This document shows, piece by piece, positions 38,230 to 49,428 of a stretch of 64,000 nt of DNA (position 1 is the first letter of the stretch; each line of letters begins with the position of its first letter). The notes beneath the pieces are model-generated. The model had not been told where the DNA came from. It worked only from the letters and a program-made list of their open reading frames with translations, and did not search any database. This DNA is from Heterostelium album PN500. Taxonomy: Eukaryota > Evosea > Eumycetozoa > Acytosteliales > Acytosteliaceae. The position numbers were made by a program, and so were the translations under genes. The DNA is taken from NCBI RefSeq assembly GCF_000004825.1, contig NW_008805076.1, positions 496,001 to 560,000 on the forward strand. The letters run 5' to 3'.

Positions 38230-40031
38230 CTAAACATTTTTATTATGATTATTTGTATTTTGATCGGTTATATTTAAAACAGTTACTTTTTCAACATTAT
38301 CATTAGCATTCACATCTTCTTCCTCTTCTTCTTCGTCTTGGAAATTATGATAGTTCTTTGAGTGTATTCTACTTTGTTGGTATTTAACCATTAGACAAAA
38401 CGAGGTAGCTGCTAATAAGAGTCCAAGTGAAAAACCAAATGTAACCATGAGGGTGAATCTTGTTTTCGATGGATATCTGCATCTTGAATAGTCACCGCCG
38501 GTCACCAGAAGATTTAGGTCGGGGTCAAGAAGTGCTCGCATCTCGAAATACGGTAGCCGCGAAGAAACATTGACCGATCCATCGTCTTTATTCTCAGTGA
38601 ATCGATTCTCAACCGATCGCGGAACATTGTCGACCTCTGCACGATTGGGGAACTGTCCGTACACCATGTTGCCGCCGGCATCTATGAGACTGAGCGCCGT
38701 TATCCTGTCGCCTTCGATTAACGAGTAGTAAGACCAATCGACACATTGCTCTCCACCTTCGGGTGGTGTAACGACGCTGTTGATCTCGAGCAGGTTTTGC
38801 TCGGTGAGGAAATCCCAGCCCTCTATGGCGACGTCAAACTTTAGCGCGCCCAGCGAAATCGAGTGGCTGTGTCCGGCGTATTCGAACGTGTAATACTGGT
38901 TGTCGGTTACACCTTCGATAGCAACGTACTGTGTGAATGTAACATTGATACGGGCACTCTGTCGGAGCGACGGTTTGTCATCCAAGTCCGCTTGGTAGAG
39001 CCAGCGCTTTCGCACGATCGTGTCGGAACTGTGGATCTCGACCGCTTCGTCTTCGAGCACCGAGTACCGCCAATTCAACTGCGAGAACTCCACTCGGTTT
39101 CCGATTTTCCAATTCTGACTTGTGTATTCCTGTAGGCTGTCTACGATGATCGAGTAGCTCATTCCGGCCATTGTGATATTGGCAATCGGCTGAGTGGTCA
39201 TCGGTTTGACATCTTGTGTTCGTCTTTTGTTGAAAGTTTTGATCTGACATAGATCGCCACCCCAACCATCGTTACATATACATTGATTACCCATACAATG
39301 TCCATTTCCATAACATGCATTATCGCCATCCTCCAGAATACATCTACTTGTTGAATCTGTTTGTTTTAATTTGCAATACAATTAATTAATATCAAAAAAT
39401 ATTATTAATTCGTTTTTTCCGCGCGAAAATTACCTGGTTGTGTTTTATAACTATAAAATTTATCTACAGGAATGTCATAGTTGACATCGGATATTTTAAA
39501 GTGATAGGTTGTATCAGAGACTAAACTGTCGAATACACAATTGTTTGATTCTGAATAATAACAAAACGTTAACCAATTCTTGTTATCGAAAGAAATCGAA
39601 GCATTATAATATGGTTTGTGTTCGTAGTTTGCATCTGAAACCCATGTAAAGTTAATTGTATCTTTTGATATTATAGTTATTTCAGATGTTGGTTTAAGTG
39701 TTGGTACTATTTTAATTAAAAAAAAAAAATACTAATTAATATTTTTATTATTATTATTTTTATTTAATAAGAATAATTTATAATTACCAAACTCGAAACT
39801 ATCACTACTACTACTACTATCATCATTGACATCTATATTATTTATATCTAGATCTAATTGTTGTTGTTGTAGTTGTTGATGATTTTGTTCAGTGTGTGAC
39901 GATGGAGATAAGGTGGTGCCTGTTGTCAACACCAAAAAATCACTGAAAAAAAATAGTAATATAAAAGATAATGATATTAAATAATAATAATGTTTACAAC
40001 AGGAAAAGGATTTATTATTGCCACCCAACAT
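38230..40031 (-). CDS. ComC-like FN3 / EGF / SSD single-pass membrane protein
   Basis: Three exons, 40031-39788, 39706-39434 and 39356-38230, 547 aa, both introns phase 1. The N-terminus has a hydrophobic signal or anchor (about residues 15-38), then a Gln/Asp/Ser low-complexity stretch. Exon 2 encodes one FN3-like module (INFTWVSD...TTYHFKI). Exon 3 starts with one EGF-like repeat (CYGNGHCMGNQCICNDGWGGDLC), then a domain resembling the ComC supersandwich domain (QNWKIG, VTFTQY, GALKFDVAIEGW, EQCVDWSYYS, YFEMRALLDPD), a TM helix (about 485-507) and an acidic tail. It is a distant relative of the ComC-like gene at 17285-21756. The coding sequence at 38.5-39.2 kb is strikingly GC-rich compared with its flanks. 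Confidence 0.85.
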
Positions 40032-40489
40032 AACATTAATTTTCGAAAGTGTATTGATAAATAAACTAGTACTTTTTATAGATACTAAAAGAAGAGCAAA
40101 AAGGAATTGTTGTTGTCGTTATTGTTTATTATTATTTATTTTCTTTTGAATGATTTGAAATCATATTTAGTAGTTATTCTATTAAATTATAAATAACTTT
40201 CTACAGATATATCTTATTTTATTAAATTTGCAAAAAGAGAAAAAAACAAAAAAACCATCAAATCAAACATTTAATTTGGAGACAAGCAATAGAATAAAAA
40301 TAAAAATATGAGCAAGATCTCTCAATTATAACCTAAGATTGCTGCCGAATTTTCGTATAGAAGGTGGTTTTTGAAAATTTTTTGCAAAAATAGATTTTGT
40401 TTTTTTTTTGTTTTCAAAATAGTAGGATTACATTACAATCACTGTTTTCTTTATCTTTTACTTTTACTTTTCATTTTGTTTTGTTTTAT

Positions 40490-40497
40490 TATGTACA
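40490..40497 (-). promoter_or_regulatory. Pumilio-type element in cyclin 3' flank (distal)
   Basis: Minus-strand TGTACATA fits the PUF-protein site UGUANAUA. It lies about 207 nt after the cyclin stop codon, inside a 26-bp exact repeat. PUF proteins bind such sites in 3' UTRs to repress translation or destabilise mRNA. Confidence 0.45.
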
Positions 40498-40612
40498 GTA
40501 CTTCATATACACTTACATTAGTAGTAATAATAAATAATAATTAAGAAATTTAAAAGAAATAATTGTAAACATTGTTTTTTTTTTGGTATCTTTAGATTTT
40601 GTTTTGTTTTAT

Positions 40613-40620
40613 TATGTACA
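40613..40620 (-). promoter_or_regulatory. Pumilio-type element in cyclin 3' flank (proximal)
   Basis: Second TGTACATA on the minus strand, about 84 nt after the cyclin stop codon, in the other copy of the 26-bp repeat. The two sites are 123 bp apart. Confidence 0.45.
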
Positions 40621-40703
40621 GCTAAGCTCTCACTTTTTTTTATTTATTATTGATGAAAAAGAAAGAGTCAAATAATTTAATATATATTAAATAATGAAAT
40701 TAA

Positions 40704-41600
40704 TTAAGGTTGTTGTTGTTGTTGTTGTTGTTCTTTTCGTTGTATTTCTTTTTGTATGTCTTTCATTATTGCTTGGGTTCGGTCGGTGATATTACATCTG
40801 AATTCGAAAAATATATGTGTGAGAAAAGCATTGACGGTTTGCTCTTCAACATAAAGTCGGTAGCACATGATCGATAGGAATTCCATCTCCATTTTGATAA
40901 TGTTGGTTGGATTGGTATCGAATTTACTGGCAATTCTATTCATATTAATTTTGGATTCACTATACATTTTTATCGCTACTATACAACTAAAAAATTTAAA
41001 ATATAAAGATTAGTAACAACAATATTGTTAATGCTGATTCAATGATGATATTTACCTTGTCAGTATTAACCACAAGACTGAACTTTGTCTAATACCAACT
41101 TTCTTTACGTATTTATCGGCCAAAAAGAATGCTGTAAACAGGATGTAGGTTGATTCATTTAGGTCTTCAATTAACCATTGTAATATTACTTCAAGGATTT
41201 CGGTGACGCCTGCCTCCATCTGAGACTTTGAGAGCAAGGTTTCACGGTATCCAGTCTTTCCAGTTCGGTTGGACTCTATGACCCAGCTACATACTTTCTT
41301 GACCAGGAGATCGGCAGATCCAGATAGGTAGTCACTGAGGAATGGGAATCTATTGAGTTGTGATGGGGAATTCCTTCTGCTTGAACATGAGGAAGAGGAG
41401 CTTGAGTTCGGACTGGTCGAGTATGTAGATGATGGTGGTGATGTGGAATGTTGTTCTTGTTGTTCTTGTTGTTGTAGTTGTTGATGTTGTTTATTACTAT
41501 TATTGTTTAATTGATTGGTGGCGATACCACAATCAATGTAGATACACTTGGAATTGACAAAGTGATTGTTATTGTTATTATAATAGTTGGTTGATAACAT
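40704..41600 (-). CDS. Cyclin (PHO80/cyclin Y-like cyclin box)
   Basis: Two exons, 41600-41056 and 40986-40704, 275 aa. The first 100 residues are Asn/Gln/Ser-rich. A cyclin box follows: TYILFTAFFLADKYVKK, then the junction LWLILTSCIVAIKMYSESKINMNRIAS, then MEMEFLSIMCYRLYVEEQTVNAFL. The short single box and the MEMEFL...YRLYV helix resemble Pho80/Pcl and cyclin Y-type partners rather than mitotic cyclins. It should bind and activate a CDK, probably a CDK5/PHO85-like kinase (inference). The protein ends in a Gln run. The 3' flank carries two Pumilio-type elements. Confidence 0.85.
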
Positions 41601-44600
41601 AATTTAATGATATAGGCGGTATTTGTCACTTTTGGGTAGGTGTAGTAACCAAATGTGGAAGTTTTCGTAGTGATAATTTGCAAGCAATGTATTGTATCTA
41701 TTATTATAATAATGTTGAATTTTAGTAATAAGTAAATTTATATATATTTGAAATGGTTGTTATTTGAATTAGTATATTTAATGTATTTATATTAAGATTG
41801 GAATTAAAAATGATATTTATTTTAATTTAAATTAAAAATAAATGATAAATAATTAATTTTATTTACTTGTAGCAATATCAATCGACAACTGGTCAATCAC
41901 ATTTCATTAAATTGATTCAAAAATGTTGTTGTTGTTGCTGCTGGTATATGGAGTGTGTGTGTTTTATTCAAAAATAAAATGCTGGTCAACAATCTAATAC
42001 AAATTTGCAGCAATTCAATAAAAATGTGTGAAGATAATAAATTTTTATTTGATAAGGTGCTGTAATTTGTGTTTTGAAGTTGGTGTTGGAATTTGTGGTT
42101 TTGGTGCTGGTGCTGGTATTGGTAACAATATTGTATGAGATATTTTTTTAATAGGATATATTATGATAATAATTCAATACAGGTATATAATATGTGAAGT
42201 ATTTGATATTCTTGTCGTTGATGTCTTTTTGAAGAAAGTTACAAATATCAGGCTTTACATTTACAATGATATTGAATATATGAAGTAGTGTATTGATTTT
42301 GTTTTTGTTTTTCACAAAATTTTAACACACATTTATATATTTGTATATTTTTATTTATTTGTATTAAAATTTGTATCTCTGTTGTTTTGCTGTGGATTTT
42401 GTTATCTATGACCAAAAAGTCAAATATTTATTACAAAAATAAATAATTTAAATCAACCCACACTTTTAAACACATATTAATATTTATATGTATTTTATTA
42501 TTTTTACTAAGATTTTAACAGAATGTAAAAAGTGAAAATAAACATAGATAATTGAAAGATTTAAATTTTTATTGTTGGTTGTTGTTGTTGTTGTATGAGA
42601 ATTGGAATTTTGTTTGAAGTGCTCAGTATCATCGCAAAAGATACATACAGATAATTATAATTATAAAAAAACAGGCATTTATTTCCTCTGTGGGTACGGG
42701 TGTGAAATTGGGAGAGAGTGTGTGTGTGTGAAGTTTATAAATAAAAATAAAATTTTTTGAATAAAAAAAGAGGGTGAAGTGGTAAGTTGAGAGGAGTTTA
42801 AACTTTAATTGGTGTGTTATTATATTAATTGTCAGTATTAGTGCGTGTGTGTGTGTGTGTGTGTGTGTGTTGTTTCTTTTTTTTTTCAAACAATTTTGAG
42901 AGAAACAGTTTGTAGTAGTAGCAGGAACACCAATCTTATAGATTTCGATCTATTTCATTTGCAAAGCAGGATGTTAGTTTTTCTTGTTCTCTCTTTGTTC
43001 ACTAACCATTAGTTTACTCAATGAGTTTTTTTCAAACACACCCAGTTCACACACACACACACAGTACATGTTGTTAAAACATAAAAAACAAAAAACAAAA
43101 ATTAACAATTGCAGAAACAGTAAAAAACCACTTTAACTTCTCTTGGTAATATTTGAAATTGTAATGGTTTTTATGGTTACCAATTGTCGTTTGACATTCA
43201 AAGTAATGGTTCGAACATTGAGATTATTGTTACTTTGTGTCTTTTCGTTTTTTCAAGTAACACCAACAACAAAGAAGAGCAATAAAAACAAAGATGACAA
43301 TTAATTAATAAACCATCTAAACAACAACAACTATAATAAAACAATAAAAATCTGAGCAATAACGTATGTCAATGATAGTCGATAGTATGTTTACAAAAAG
43401 GATTTTACCAACTTGAGATTTAGTTTGGGTTTGGGGGTATTGTTTTTGAGGTATGGAACAAATACGGTAACTATGATAATGATAAAATAAATAATAATTA
43501 TTACAAAAAAATAAATAAAAGCAAAATGAAGTAAAGAGTCACTGCACATGTCGTTTTTCTAATTGTGTTTGTCTCTGCCTGGGGTTATTTAATTAATTAG
43601 CTGGTATTTTTTTGTTTTAAGAGTACAATGATTGGATGGGGATTTGAAAAATAAATAAATAAATTTAAAACATTAAAACTAAAAAAGGAAATTTAAAAAA
43701 ATTTTGAATTTTAGAAAATTAAACAGAAATTTAAAAAGAATAGTGATTGGACCAGTTTTTATTAACAAAAAATAAAAAAGAATAAAATTCATTGGAATTA
43801 TTTCTATAATTTTATTTTTTACTTACAAATAATAAATTGAATTTTTAAAAACAATTTTGATTCTAAAGTAATAATTTTCTTTAGATTTATTAATTAATTT
43901 ACAAATGTATAATTCTTCAATTTTTATTTTGTGTTTTTTAAAGATAATGAATAAATAAGGTGTTTTTTTTTTGATATTTAAGTATTTTATAAATGGAGTA
44001 ATGTTTCAAAATAATCTATTTAATTCAGATTGAATCAATTTTTTTATATCAAAACCAAAATATTTATTAATAAAACATCAAAAAAAAATTTTTTGGTATT
44101 TTTTGGAAAATCAATTGAATATGAAATCTTTGCGGGTTTCCTAATTAATTCGAATCCAAGATATCCTTAACCATCAATAATCACTTTGAGTTTTAAATAG
44201 ATTTTAACCCCACTCTTATGAGAGAGGTATTGAATTTCATTTTTAAAAAAATTAAGAATGTCGTTAAAACTAAAACAACTTGAAGTACTATATTAAAATC
44301 AATCGGGAATAATTTTAGTTAGTTTGTTTTGAACATTTAGGGAATACAAGACGAGTTTACTTTTTACCGTTGAGGATTTCTAAGGTTTTTTTTATTCGTG
44401 TTATTTCATTTTATAGGTTGGGTTTTTTTTTTGCACACCTTTTTTGTATTCTCGCCATTATTTTTGCAAAATGCACACAAAAGCTGTGCAAATTATTTTC
44501 ATTTTTTGGGGATGCATAAAATGAAATTACACATTTTTATTTTATTTCAGTTTTTTAATTTAAATTACTTATAAGAACCAAGTTTGGAGGTTATAATGTA

Positions 44601-44849
44601 TCAATTTATATGCCTTTGGTCTTTAATTTTTCTTTTTTTTTTTTTTGTCACAAGTTGTTTAGATTCAGATTTAGGAGTACCTGTTTATTTTCATCGGAGT
44701 TTGTTTGACAATAACCATATCAATGGCTTTTAAAAAAAAAGATGATTAAATGACTGTACAATTAGCAAAAAAAAAAATGCATTTGTTCAAATGAAAGGAG
44801 ACAAAGGAAGTTATTATTTTTGTAAATTTACAATTTTATCGAAAACCTT
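41601..44849. other. Long non-coding spacer (about 3.2 kb) upstream of the cyclin
   Basis: Between the cyclin start (minus strand) and the 3' end of the GATA factor gene. It is AT-rich with many simple repeats: a GT run at about 42841-42870, an AC run near 43055-43070, and GTT runs near 41925 and 42570. Open frames seen here are low-complexity by-products of these repeats. No tRNA or conserved ORF was found. The length is unusual for this compact genome, so extended regulatory sequence or long 5' UTR introns are likely. Confidence 0.55.
42841..42870. repeat. GT dinucleotide microsatellite
   Basis: GTGCGTGTGTGT... with about 13 to 15 GT units and one interruption. It lies in the spacer upstream of the cyclin gene. 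Confidence 0.8.
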
Positions 44850-45996
44850 TTAATTTAGGATATTTGATAATGACCCAATAGTGGCCACGGTAGATGATTC
44901 TCTTTCTTTTCGCATTTGTTTGGCATATTGGAGTCCACATGCATTACATAGCGATGTTTCTCCGTCAGGACCTCTTCTCCACTCTGGTGTTTCTGTTGTC
45001 TCACATTTTGCACAGTGTCCAAATCTTTCTTTTGGTGGTCTACCTCTTTTTTTTTCTCTATGATTTAACTATTTATTTTAATAACGATTAATAATTGTTA
45101 ATTATTAGTAATTATAAAATTAATTTTTAAATTATAAATTGTTTACCTTTTCAGTATTTGAATAGGGAGCTACTTTTGTTGGTTGATGGTTTTTCTTTTT
45201 GTTTTTCAAAGTTGGTACTGTTGGAGATGATGCTGATAGTTGTGATTTTAGATATTCGAATTGTACTGACTGCTGACCTGGTGAAGTAGATGGTGAAGCC
45301 GTTGGTGAAGTAGATGTTGATGATGTGTTTGATGACGATCTTGAGAAATACGATTGTAGATTCTGAAGACCCGTTGATTGAACAGATGGCAAGTAGAAAT
45401 CGTCAGAAGATTCCTCTTCAAAGCTTGTGATGTTTTCAGATTCGTCATCGGATGAACCAAAGTATTTTCTGCAAAAACCATTATCCGATGATTTGTTTAG
45501 CGAGTTGGTTGAAAATGATTGTGAAGTTGTTATTTTATGATTAGTAGAAAAATTGTTATGATTGTTATTAATGTATGGATTAAAATTATTTCCAATTGTG
45601 CTATTATTATTGATATTATTATTGTAATTATTATTATTATTGAGTGAAAGATTATTTCTACTTAGATTATTATTATTATTATTACGTGGTGAATCGATCT
45701 CTTCGATTTGAAGATCATTTTGTTTTTGGTTTGTATTAAAGTAAAATTGAGGTAAACTATGTGATTTTGTTATTTTTTGGTGTTGAGGTGCGGAATTTTT
45801 ATTTGTAAACAATGATGGAAGAAGTTCATCAATATAATCATTGTGAATGGTCAAATCAAGTATCTTTGATTTATTTCCAGAAGAAGGGAAATGATCTATA
45901 GATTTTTAAAAAAACAAATTATTAATATTAATATTTTTCCTATGAAATTTTTTTGTATTCTAATAATTGCTAGTTACATTTAAAGACAGTTGTCAT
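44850..45996 (-). CDS. GATA zinc-finger transcription factor
   Basis: Three exons, 45996-45978, 45895-45147 and 45068-44850, 328 aa. Exon 3 carries a GATA-type finger: C-x2-C-x18-C-x2-C with [19 protein letters not shown] and [11 protein letters not shown], preceded by a basic AT-hook-like KKRGRPPKE. Exon 2 is low-complexity (Asn, Ser) with an acidic [19 protein letters not shown] patch that could activate transcription. The 19-nt first exon (MTTVFK) is inferred from a matching donor, acceptor and phase, because exon 2 has no good start; this part is uncertain. Dictyostelids have an expanded GATA family that controls development (for example GtaC and StkA). The orthologue was not assigned. 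The gene sits between two spacers of more than 3 kb. Confidence 0.88.
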
Positions 45997-48900
45997 TTAG
46001 GTTTTTATTTTCTTTTTTTTTTTTCTTCTGAAAATATTGAATTGTGGATATGGAAATTGAGGATTGGAATTTTAAATTGCAATAAATAAAAAAAAATGTA
46101 TAGTTATTTTTGTTTACAAAGTTGTAATTTTGAAAAAAACAAACAAAACAAAACAATGATTGATACCAAGGGAGATTGGAAATAGAGTTGTCTTTTTGAT
46201 GTTTGTGATTTATAGAGGTCTCGAAAAAAGATGATTTAAAATATTTTGTTGTTTGTTTGATAATTAATGTTTAAATTTCAAACTATAAAATTGTTTGTTT
46301 TTTTTGTTATTTATTTGTTTAAATGGATTGATGGTTTGAGATCACCGAAAAAGGGGTAGCTGCTGTTTTTCTTCTTAAGAGTGTGGAGTTGATTGAAGCA
46401 AGCATAGGAGAGGTGTGTTGTGTGAAGAATCTTGTTTGTGTGTTGTTTAATGTGAAAGACTTGGATTTAATATTAGAGATACAAAAAAAATTAAAATAAA
46501 AAAAAAAAAAAGAGGAGGAACAAATTAACTAAATGTGTTTTTGTGAAAAACAATATTGTGAGTATATCTAATGGTATATCTACAGATGAATGGATTTAAT
46601 AGGGATTGCTGAATCATTTTAATGCTATTACGACTGAAGCAAAAGTGCTATTTGCACGCTCAGTATGGAGAGGTGGAGGGTATTGCACACCTACATTTAT
46701 TTAAAACGTTTCAATTTTAAAACAAATACTATATGGTGAAGTTTGATTGAATTTAAAGCGAATGAGTGAAAGCAAAGGGTGTTTGATAGTGATGGGTGTT
46801 CCAATATAAATATATTTACATGATTGTGTTTGTTATGTTCTTGTTTGTGTGTGAGAGTGTGCCAAGTCTAATATTAATATTGGTGGTTGATATTAGAATA
46901 AGAAAGATAGTTATATCAACACAAAACACACTCACATTTTAATTTATTTTTTTTGTTATAATTAAAAATAATATTAATTATTAATCTAAAGTTGAATATA
47001 TTCTTTATATGTGTGGTGTTCTTATTGGTATTGTTTGCAGTGGTGATCGTAGTAATAGTGGTGGTGGTGGTGTGGTGTGGTGGTCAGTCGACACTAGTGA
47101 AATGAAAATAACTTCAATCATCTTATTTGATTGGACAATAATTGGGTATAATTGAGTATAATTGATCAGTCGTGGCATTAACACATTATTATAGTACATT
47201 TATTTTTAACAGCAAAAATGATGCATATTTTAATGTTTTTGCTTTTTTTTTTTGTTTAAAGATGGTGTTCATTTAAATCAGATTAATATTTGCTTCTAAA
47301 CACACAACAAATACGATCAATACCACCACAATCATCAACCACACTCACCACAAACCAGGTTTAGTGGTAAACTTCACACCACTTCCAAAACTAAAAAAAA
47401 AAAAAATAATTTGATTGAATAGTTGGTTTCTTTTATATATCTTAAATTTTTATTATAATCGAAATTGATTTTACCATTAATTGTTACTGGTTGGTGGTGG
47501 TGGTATTTTGTTTTTTTTTTGATTGATTTCGTTGTTGTTGTTGCTGATAGTGGTGCGGTATTTTATTACTATTGAATCGGGCCACACACACAATAAATAA
47601 CCTCAATATATACATATATAGGCAAAAAAATATATATCAATATTTGATACCTTTAGCCTACCAATTAGTCATATCTTCTTAATCAATAGCTTTATTTGTA
47701 TGCAAATGACTCGACATAGTTTAGAGTTGTGTGGATTTACTTCACAACATGTTTTGCTTGCAACTGGTCGCCAATAAATACACAAAGTGATCAGCAACAC
47801 AACAACAACAACAACAGGTTATAGCTGGATTTGGCTTGATAGTTTAAAAAGATTGAGTTGATATTTGTAATTTGACAATAAAAATTATTGAATTGGATGA
47901 AAGAGAAGAGAGAGTGTGTGTGCGTGTTAGTTTGTTTGAATTGAGTGGTAAATCAAATATATATAAGATGTTTATATTTATATAGGTTTAGCCAATCAAC
48001 TCTGTTCATAATATTTGTTGAAAGTTATAGTAGTGCAACAAATATAAATATAAAAATAAAACACTCTATCACCATCCTACACCACTCTTCACTCTTCTCC
48101 TTCATCAAAATTCACTTGCTCCTTTCCACTTTCAACCTAAAAAAAACCTTTTTCTTGAATATATTTTTAACTTGCTACCTTTCCTTTTAAGTATAAATGG
48201 TAATACAATAATTTTCTAAATTAAATTACAATTTTAAAGTATATAGTTTGTTGTAGTTTGTTACCACCACTAACCACGACCAAAGTTAGCAAAATAACAA
48301 TATTGTTAAGATTGACTTTATTTGCAATTTCTTTTAACAATTAACAATCTCAGTATTATTGCAAATTTAAATTTGCTTATCAATAGTTATTTTTGTTGCT
48401 GTTGCTTGTTGCTTGTTGCTGATTAGTTAGTTAGAGGAAAGTTTTGAGGAATGGATGTGGTGTTTGAAAAAATATTTAATTAACACAAAAATGAATGGGT
48501 GTAACAAAAGTATTTATCTTGTGTTTGTTTGTGTTGTTTAGTGTAGGTATAGGTAGTAGTAAGAGTAGGTGGTAGTTTTTATAGAACTTATAGCTTTAGT
48601 TTTGTATCTCTTTTTTCACTCTCTTTGAAATCTTGACTATCAATCTCTCCATCGGGTGCAATCGTCACTCCATTCACATACTTACATACCTACAACATAA
48701 TATTCTTGATAAGGTGCCAGGGTGAACATGTACCACACACTTGGGTCAGTCAGTTAAAGAGAAGTTTAGAGATAAATTAATTTGATTTAAACATTGCTTG
48801 TTGGGTGTGTTTAAAAAAAAATAAATAATAAAATAAAATATAAAAATGATTGTTACTCTTCTTTCTTAGTGGTCAACTTGAAAACAATCATAGATTTGTG

Positions 48901-49428
48901 ATGAATTGCTATGATTGTCATTCTCACCAAAATGATTAACATCATATATTTTAAACAACACTAACATATTTAGATATATAATGATATGATCACATGATCC
49001 ACCTTTTAAATACATATCATATTACGTCGAGTCGATAATAATTGTTTGTTTAATTGAAGTTAAAAAAAAAAAAAAAAAAAAAAAAACCAAATCACAAAGT
49101 CCAAAAAGGGAATATCTATATATATATGATAAAATAATTATTACTAATATAACTAAATTATTTTGATCTAATAAAAATTATCTTTAAGTTTAACATCTAT
49201 TATCTTTTACTAGAATATTAAAATAATTTAATTTGTAAAAAATGTTAACTTTTTTTTTTTTTTTTTTTTTTTTTTTGAATTGATTAACTCGAAATTTGAA
49301 AAAAGGCGCCATGATTGATCAATCAGAATCAACTGGTTGTGTTATTTGATTAGATTTTGAAATAACATAACCTTTTTATTTAGATATATTTTATTTTATT
49401 ATGATTTAAATTATTAATAGAAATAGAT
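45997..49428. other. Long divergent spacer (about 3.4 kb) between GATA factor and MCM4
   Basis: Contains both 5' flanks. It is AT-rich with strong T/G versus A/C strand asymmetry in blocks, GTTGTT-type runs (about 47535), GGTGGT runs (about 47055-47085), and very long homopolymers (A-run about 49062-49085, T-run about 49250-49276). A 13-codon ORF starting MIDQSEST (49311-49352) lies just upstream of MCM4 and follows a GGCGCC hexamer (about 49305-49310). No other gene or RNA was recognised. The open frame at 47945-48190 has no recognisable features. Confidence 0.55.

Larger units (their letters stand above)
40032..40703. other. Spacer holding the cyclin 3' flank
   Basis: On the minus strand this is downstream of the cyclin stop codon and upstream of the ComC-like gene. 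A 26-bp segment occurs twice exactly (40473-40498 and 40596-40621), and each copy includes an RNA-level UGUACAUA on the cyclin's strand. The rest is AT-rich with homopolymer runs. No gene is seen. Confidence 0.55.

Noticed and set aside
42629-42889. Minus-strand open frame with a Thr-His run
   Set aside because: It is a direct translation of the GT microsatellite; no sign of a real protein.
47945-48190. Plus-strand open frame of 81 codons upstream of MCM4
   Set aside because: Its first codons and sequence show no recognisable domain, and it sits in a low-complexity divergent spacer.
49305-49313. GGCGCC hexamer upstream of MCM4 as an E2F site
   Set aside because: It has the E2F core but lacks the TTT flank on the correct side, and the same hexamer occurs upstream of the unrelated dehydrogenase; too weak to call.
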